A stretch of DNA of 6,729 nt from Phycisphaerae bacterium (lineage in GTDB: Bacteria > Planctomycetota > Phycisphaerae > Tepidisphaerales > Tepidisphaeraceae): positions 1 to 6,729 of the forward strand of contig JACMJD010000197.1 in the NCBI GenBank assembly GCA_014380825.1, given 5' to 3'. Below the pieces are notes generated by a model. That model saw only the letters and a list, made by a program, of their open reading frames with translations. It did no database searches and was not told the DNA's origin. Of this stretch, positions 5,476 through 6,729 are shown piece by piece. How positions within the stretch are numbered: position 1 is the first letter of the stretch; the number at the start of each line of letters is the position of its first letter. The position numbers were made by a program, and so were the translations under genes.

Positions 5476-6246
5476 TCACTTGTGCAAGCCGACGCCAAGG
5501 GCGACGAAGTTATAGATCTTCCCGTCGCGCACCACATCCAGAAACTCTTCGCGACTGTACACTTGCGCATCGCGTTCGATTCGTACGGCCGTGGTGATCG
5601 TGTAACGCGAGTCGTCCAGAAATGAATGCAGCATCGCCGGCGTCGCGCCATACGCGGCGGCGGGGGCCGTGTCGTGCTCGATGATCAGCACCGGTCGCCA
5701 CTTCAGCAGCGTCTGCGTCGCGCCGCGCAGCACGTCCAGCTCGGCGCCTTCGACATCCACCTTCACCAATGCGATCGGCAGGTCGGGCGGCAGCACGTCG
5801 TCCAAGCGCGCGCTGGGCACGTCAATCACCTGCGTGCGCTCGTCGTACGGCACGTCTTTGCGACGCTGGAGCCCACTGAACGGCGACACATCTGGAAAGT
5901 AATGAAACTTGGCCATGCCCGCGCGATCGGAGAGGGCCATGGATTTCACGATCGCTGCCGGGAACTTTCGCTGCAATTCCTCGGCGAGCTTCGGGATTGG
6001 TTCGAACGCGTAGTGTCTGCCGCCGGGCGCGATCGACAACATCTGTTCGAGATATCCGCCGAAGCTCGCGCCGATGTCGACGCAATTACTATCCGGCGGC
6101 AGCCGTTTTCGCATGAACGCGTACAGCGTTGCGTTCGCGTTCTCCGGCAGCTCCGGCGGTGGGGGGGCCTGAATCCGCTGCAAAACCCAGCGTGCCACCG
6201 GTTCCAGCGGCGATCCTTTCACCCAGCGCGTTAACGTTCGCTTCAT
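5476..6246 (-). CDS. FkbM-family SAM-dependent methyltransferase
   Basis: A 256-residue class I methyltransferase of the FkbM family, members of which O-methylate sugars or other small and polymer-bound substrates. The SAM-binding motif I is NCVDIGASFGGY (54-65), and the acidic end of strand 2 is YAFEPIP (79-85). LVKVDVEGAELDVLRGA (160-176) is the most diagnostic FkbM stretch. The PVLIIEHD segment (185-192) and the C-terminal half complete the fold. The first 35 residues are basic, then proline-rich (APPPPELP). No membrane segment is visible. No ribosome site is evident before the ATG at 6246; an ATG 15 nt upstream is out of frame. The substrate is unknown. There are no glycosyltransferase neighbours in the window, so a role in surface polysaccharide modification is only a guess from the family. 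Confidence 0.88.
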   Translation of the reverse strand: MKRTLTRWVKGSPLEPVARWVLQRIQAPPPPELPENANATLYAFMRKRLPPDSNCVDIGASFGGYLEQMLSIAPGGRHYAFEPIPKLAEELQRKFPAAIVKSMALSDRAGMAKFHYFPDVSPFSGLQRRKDVPYDERTQVIDVPSARLDDVLPPDLPIALVKVDVEGAELDVLRGATQTLLKWRPVLIIEHDTAPAAAYGATPAMLHSFLDDSRYTITTAVRIERDAQVYSREEFLDVVRDGKIYNFVALGVGLHK

Positions 6247-6276
6247 TGCGTGTGCATGCTAACTGAGGGCGGGCTA

Positions 6277-6304
6277 TTGTCTTTGCATTCGATGTGCCGA
6301 TAAT
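6277..6304 (+). promoter_or_regulatory. Promoter of the FliN-like gene, with sigma-28-like -10 element
   Basis: GCCGATAA at 6296-6303 equals the -10 consensus of flagellar sigma-28 (FliA) promoters. The octamer at the right distance upstream, TTGTCTTT (6277-6284), matches TAAAGTTT at only 4 of 8 positions. The same DNA also reads as a sigma-70 promoter: TTGTCT (6277-6282), 16-bp spacer, GATAAT (6299-6304). Either would give a leader of roughly 50 nt. Confidence 0.5.
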
Positions 6305-6346
6305 CCTGATGAGCGCGAATTCCGCCTGACCCGCACCGAGTCGTTC

Positions 6347-6352
6347 AAAGGA
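6347..6352 (+). promoter_or_regulatory. Shine-Dalgarno site that fixes a TTG start
   Basis: AAAGGA stands 7 nt before TTG at 6360. An in-frame TGA at 6354-6356 rules out any start further upstream, and no in-frame ATG occurs in the first part of the gene. The TTG is therefore the most likely start. Confidence 0.7.
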
Positions 6353-6359
6353 TTGAACG

Positions 6360-6662
6360 TTGCCTGTTCTTCAAGCACAACGAGCACCGGCCGTAAACCA
6401 GGAGTTGCAGCGCATTCTGCGCCTGCAAGTTCCCGTCATCGTGCGCCTGGCCGAGCGAAAGCTGTCGCTGTCGGAAGTATTGCGACTGGGCGTCGGCGCG
6501 ATCATTGAGTTCTCGAAAAACAGCGATGAACCGCTTGAATTGCTGATAAACAACAAACCGATCGGGCTGGGCGTGACGGTCAAGGTTGGCGAGAATTTCG
6601 GCCTGAAGATTTCGCAGATCGGCGATGTGAAGCAGGTGATCCGGACGATGGGCGAAACGTGA
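6360..6662 (+). CDS. Short FliN/SpoA-domain flagellar motor switch-like protein
   Basis: Encodes 100 residues that are almost entirely a SpoA (FliM/FliN C-terminal) domain, the beta-rich module that forms the lower flagellar C-ring and its type III secretion counterpart. Motifs in order: LRLQVPVIVRLAERKLSLSEVLRLGVGAIIEF is split by eye into the DVP-like strand (about 20-28) and the LSLSEVLRLGVG turn (36-46). EPLELLINNKPIGLG (57-71) matches the family's vdLxVNgkxIAxGE stretch, though the usual Ala and Glu are changed. VKVGENFGLKISQIG (74-88) is the last strand pair. It is shorter than typical FliN (about 130 residues) and lacks a long N-terminal extension. No other flagellar gene is in the window. 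A type III secretion SctQ-like role cannot be excluded, but the sigma-28-like promoter favours motility. The start is TTG. Confidence 0.83.
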   Translation: MPVLQAQRAPAVNQELQRILRLQVPVIVRLAERKLSLSEVLRLGVGAIIEFSKNSDEPLELLINNKPIGLGVTVKVGENFGLKISQIGDVKQVIRTMGET

Positions 6663-6729
6663 GAGGTTAGAGGGTAGGAAATAGCGATCCGCATTTCCTA
6701 ACCTCTACCCTCTACCCTCCAACCTCTCA
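6660..6729. repeat. Inverted repeat built of 7-bp units, overlapping the FliN-like stop codon
   Basis: The left arm is GAGAGGT (6661-6667), TAGAGGG (6668-6674) and core TAGGAAAT (6675-6682). The right arm, read on the minus strand from 6728, is GAGAGGT, TGGAGGG, TAGAGGG, TAGAGGT and then the same TAGGAAAT core (6700-6693). The arms thus differ by two heptad units. The loop AGCGATCCGC (6683-6692) can add a GCG/CGC pairing. The outermost base pair is T6660 with A6729, the last base of the window, so the element may continue. There is no T-run. It may end the transcript by structure or be a member of a dispersed repeat family. Confidence 0.8.

Noticed and set aside
5626..6234. 202-codon plus-strand frame opposite the FkbM gene
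   Set aside because: Arg/His/Gln-rich composition typical of a shadow frame in GC-rich DNA; the minus strand encodes complete FkbM motifs.

Overview
The window is a GC-rich bacterial chromosome segment that looks planctomycetal, most likely class Phycisphaerae. This is inferred from the style of its proteins. The strongest marker is a prepilin-like protein with the C-x(2)-NLKQIG motif and a degenerate version of the late H-x(n)-DG motif typical of the large planctomycete pseudopilin (DUF1559-like) families. Weak or absent Shine-Dalgarno sequences and palindromic intergenic repeats fit the same picture. No phage, transposase, CRISPR, rRNA or tRNA gene is visible.

Layout. At 2-661 (+) is the 3' part of a serine O-acetyltransferase gene, followed by a perfect hairpin. 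A small lipoprotein lies at 783-1136 (+) and an HU/IHF-type DNA-binding protein with an acidic tail at 1304-1681 (+). Between 1680 and 1792 there is a 14-bp tandem repeat and then a REPIN-like pair of inverted palindromes. On the minus strand are a 102-aa protein of unknown function (1864-2172) and an ECF sigma factor (2402-3190), separated by a gap holding a terminator-like nested inverted repeat. Diverging from the sigma gene is rlmN (3320-4429, +), whose stop codon overlaps the start of a prepilin-like gene (4426-5439, +). An FkbM-family methyltransferase gene (5476-6246, -) converges on that pair. A short SpoA/FliN-type flagellar switch-like gene (6360-6662, +) starts at TTG behind a good ribosome site and a sigma-28-like -10 element. 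Its stop codon begins an inverted repeat built of 7-bp units, which runs to the window end.

The genes are mostly unrelated housekeeping and envelope functions: cysteine synthesis, nucleoid structure, stress-type transcription control, rRNA modification, pseudopilin, methyl transfer and motility. The only clear operon-like link is rlmN with the prepilin gene. No multigene novel system is visible. The most interesting items are non-coding: the 7-bp-unit inverted repeat at 6660-6729, the REPIN-like element at 1718-1792, and the flagellar-type promoter ahead of the isolated FliN-like gene.
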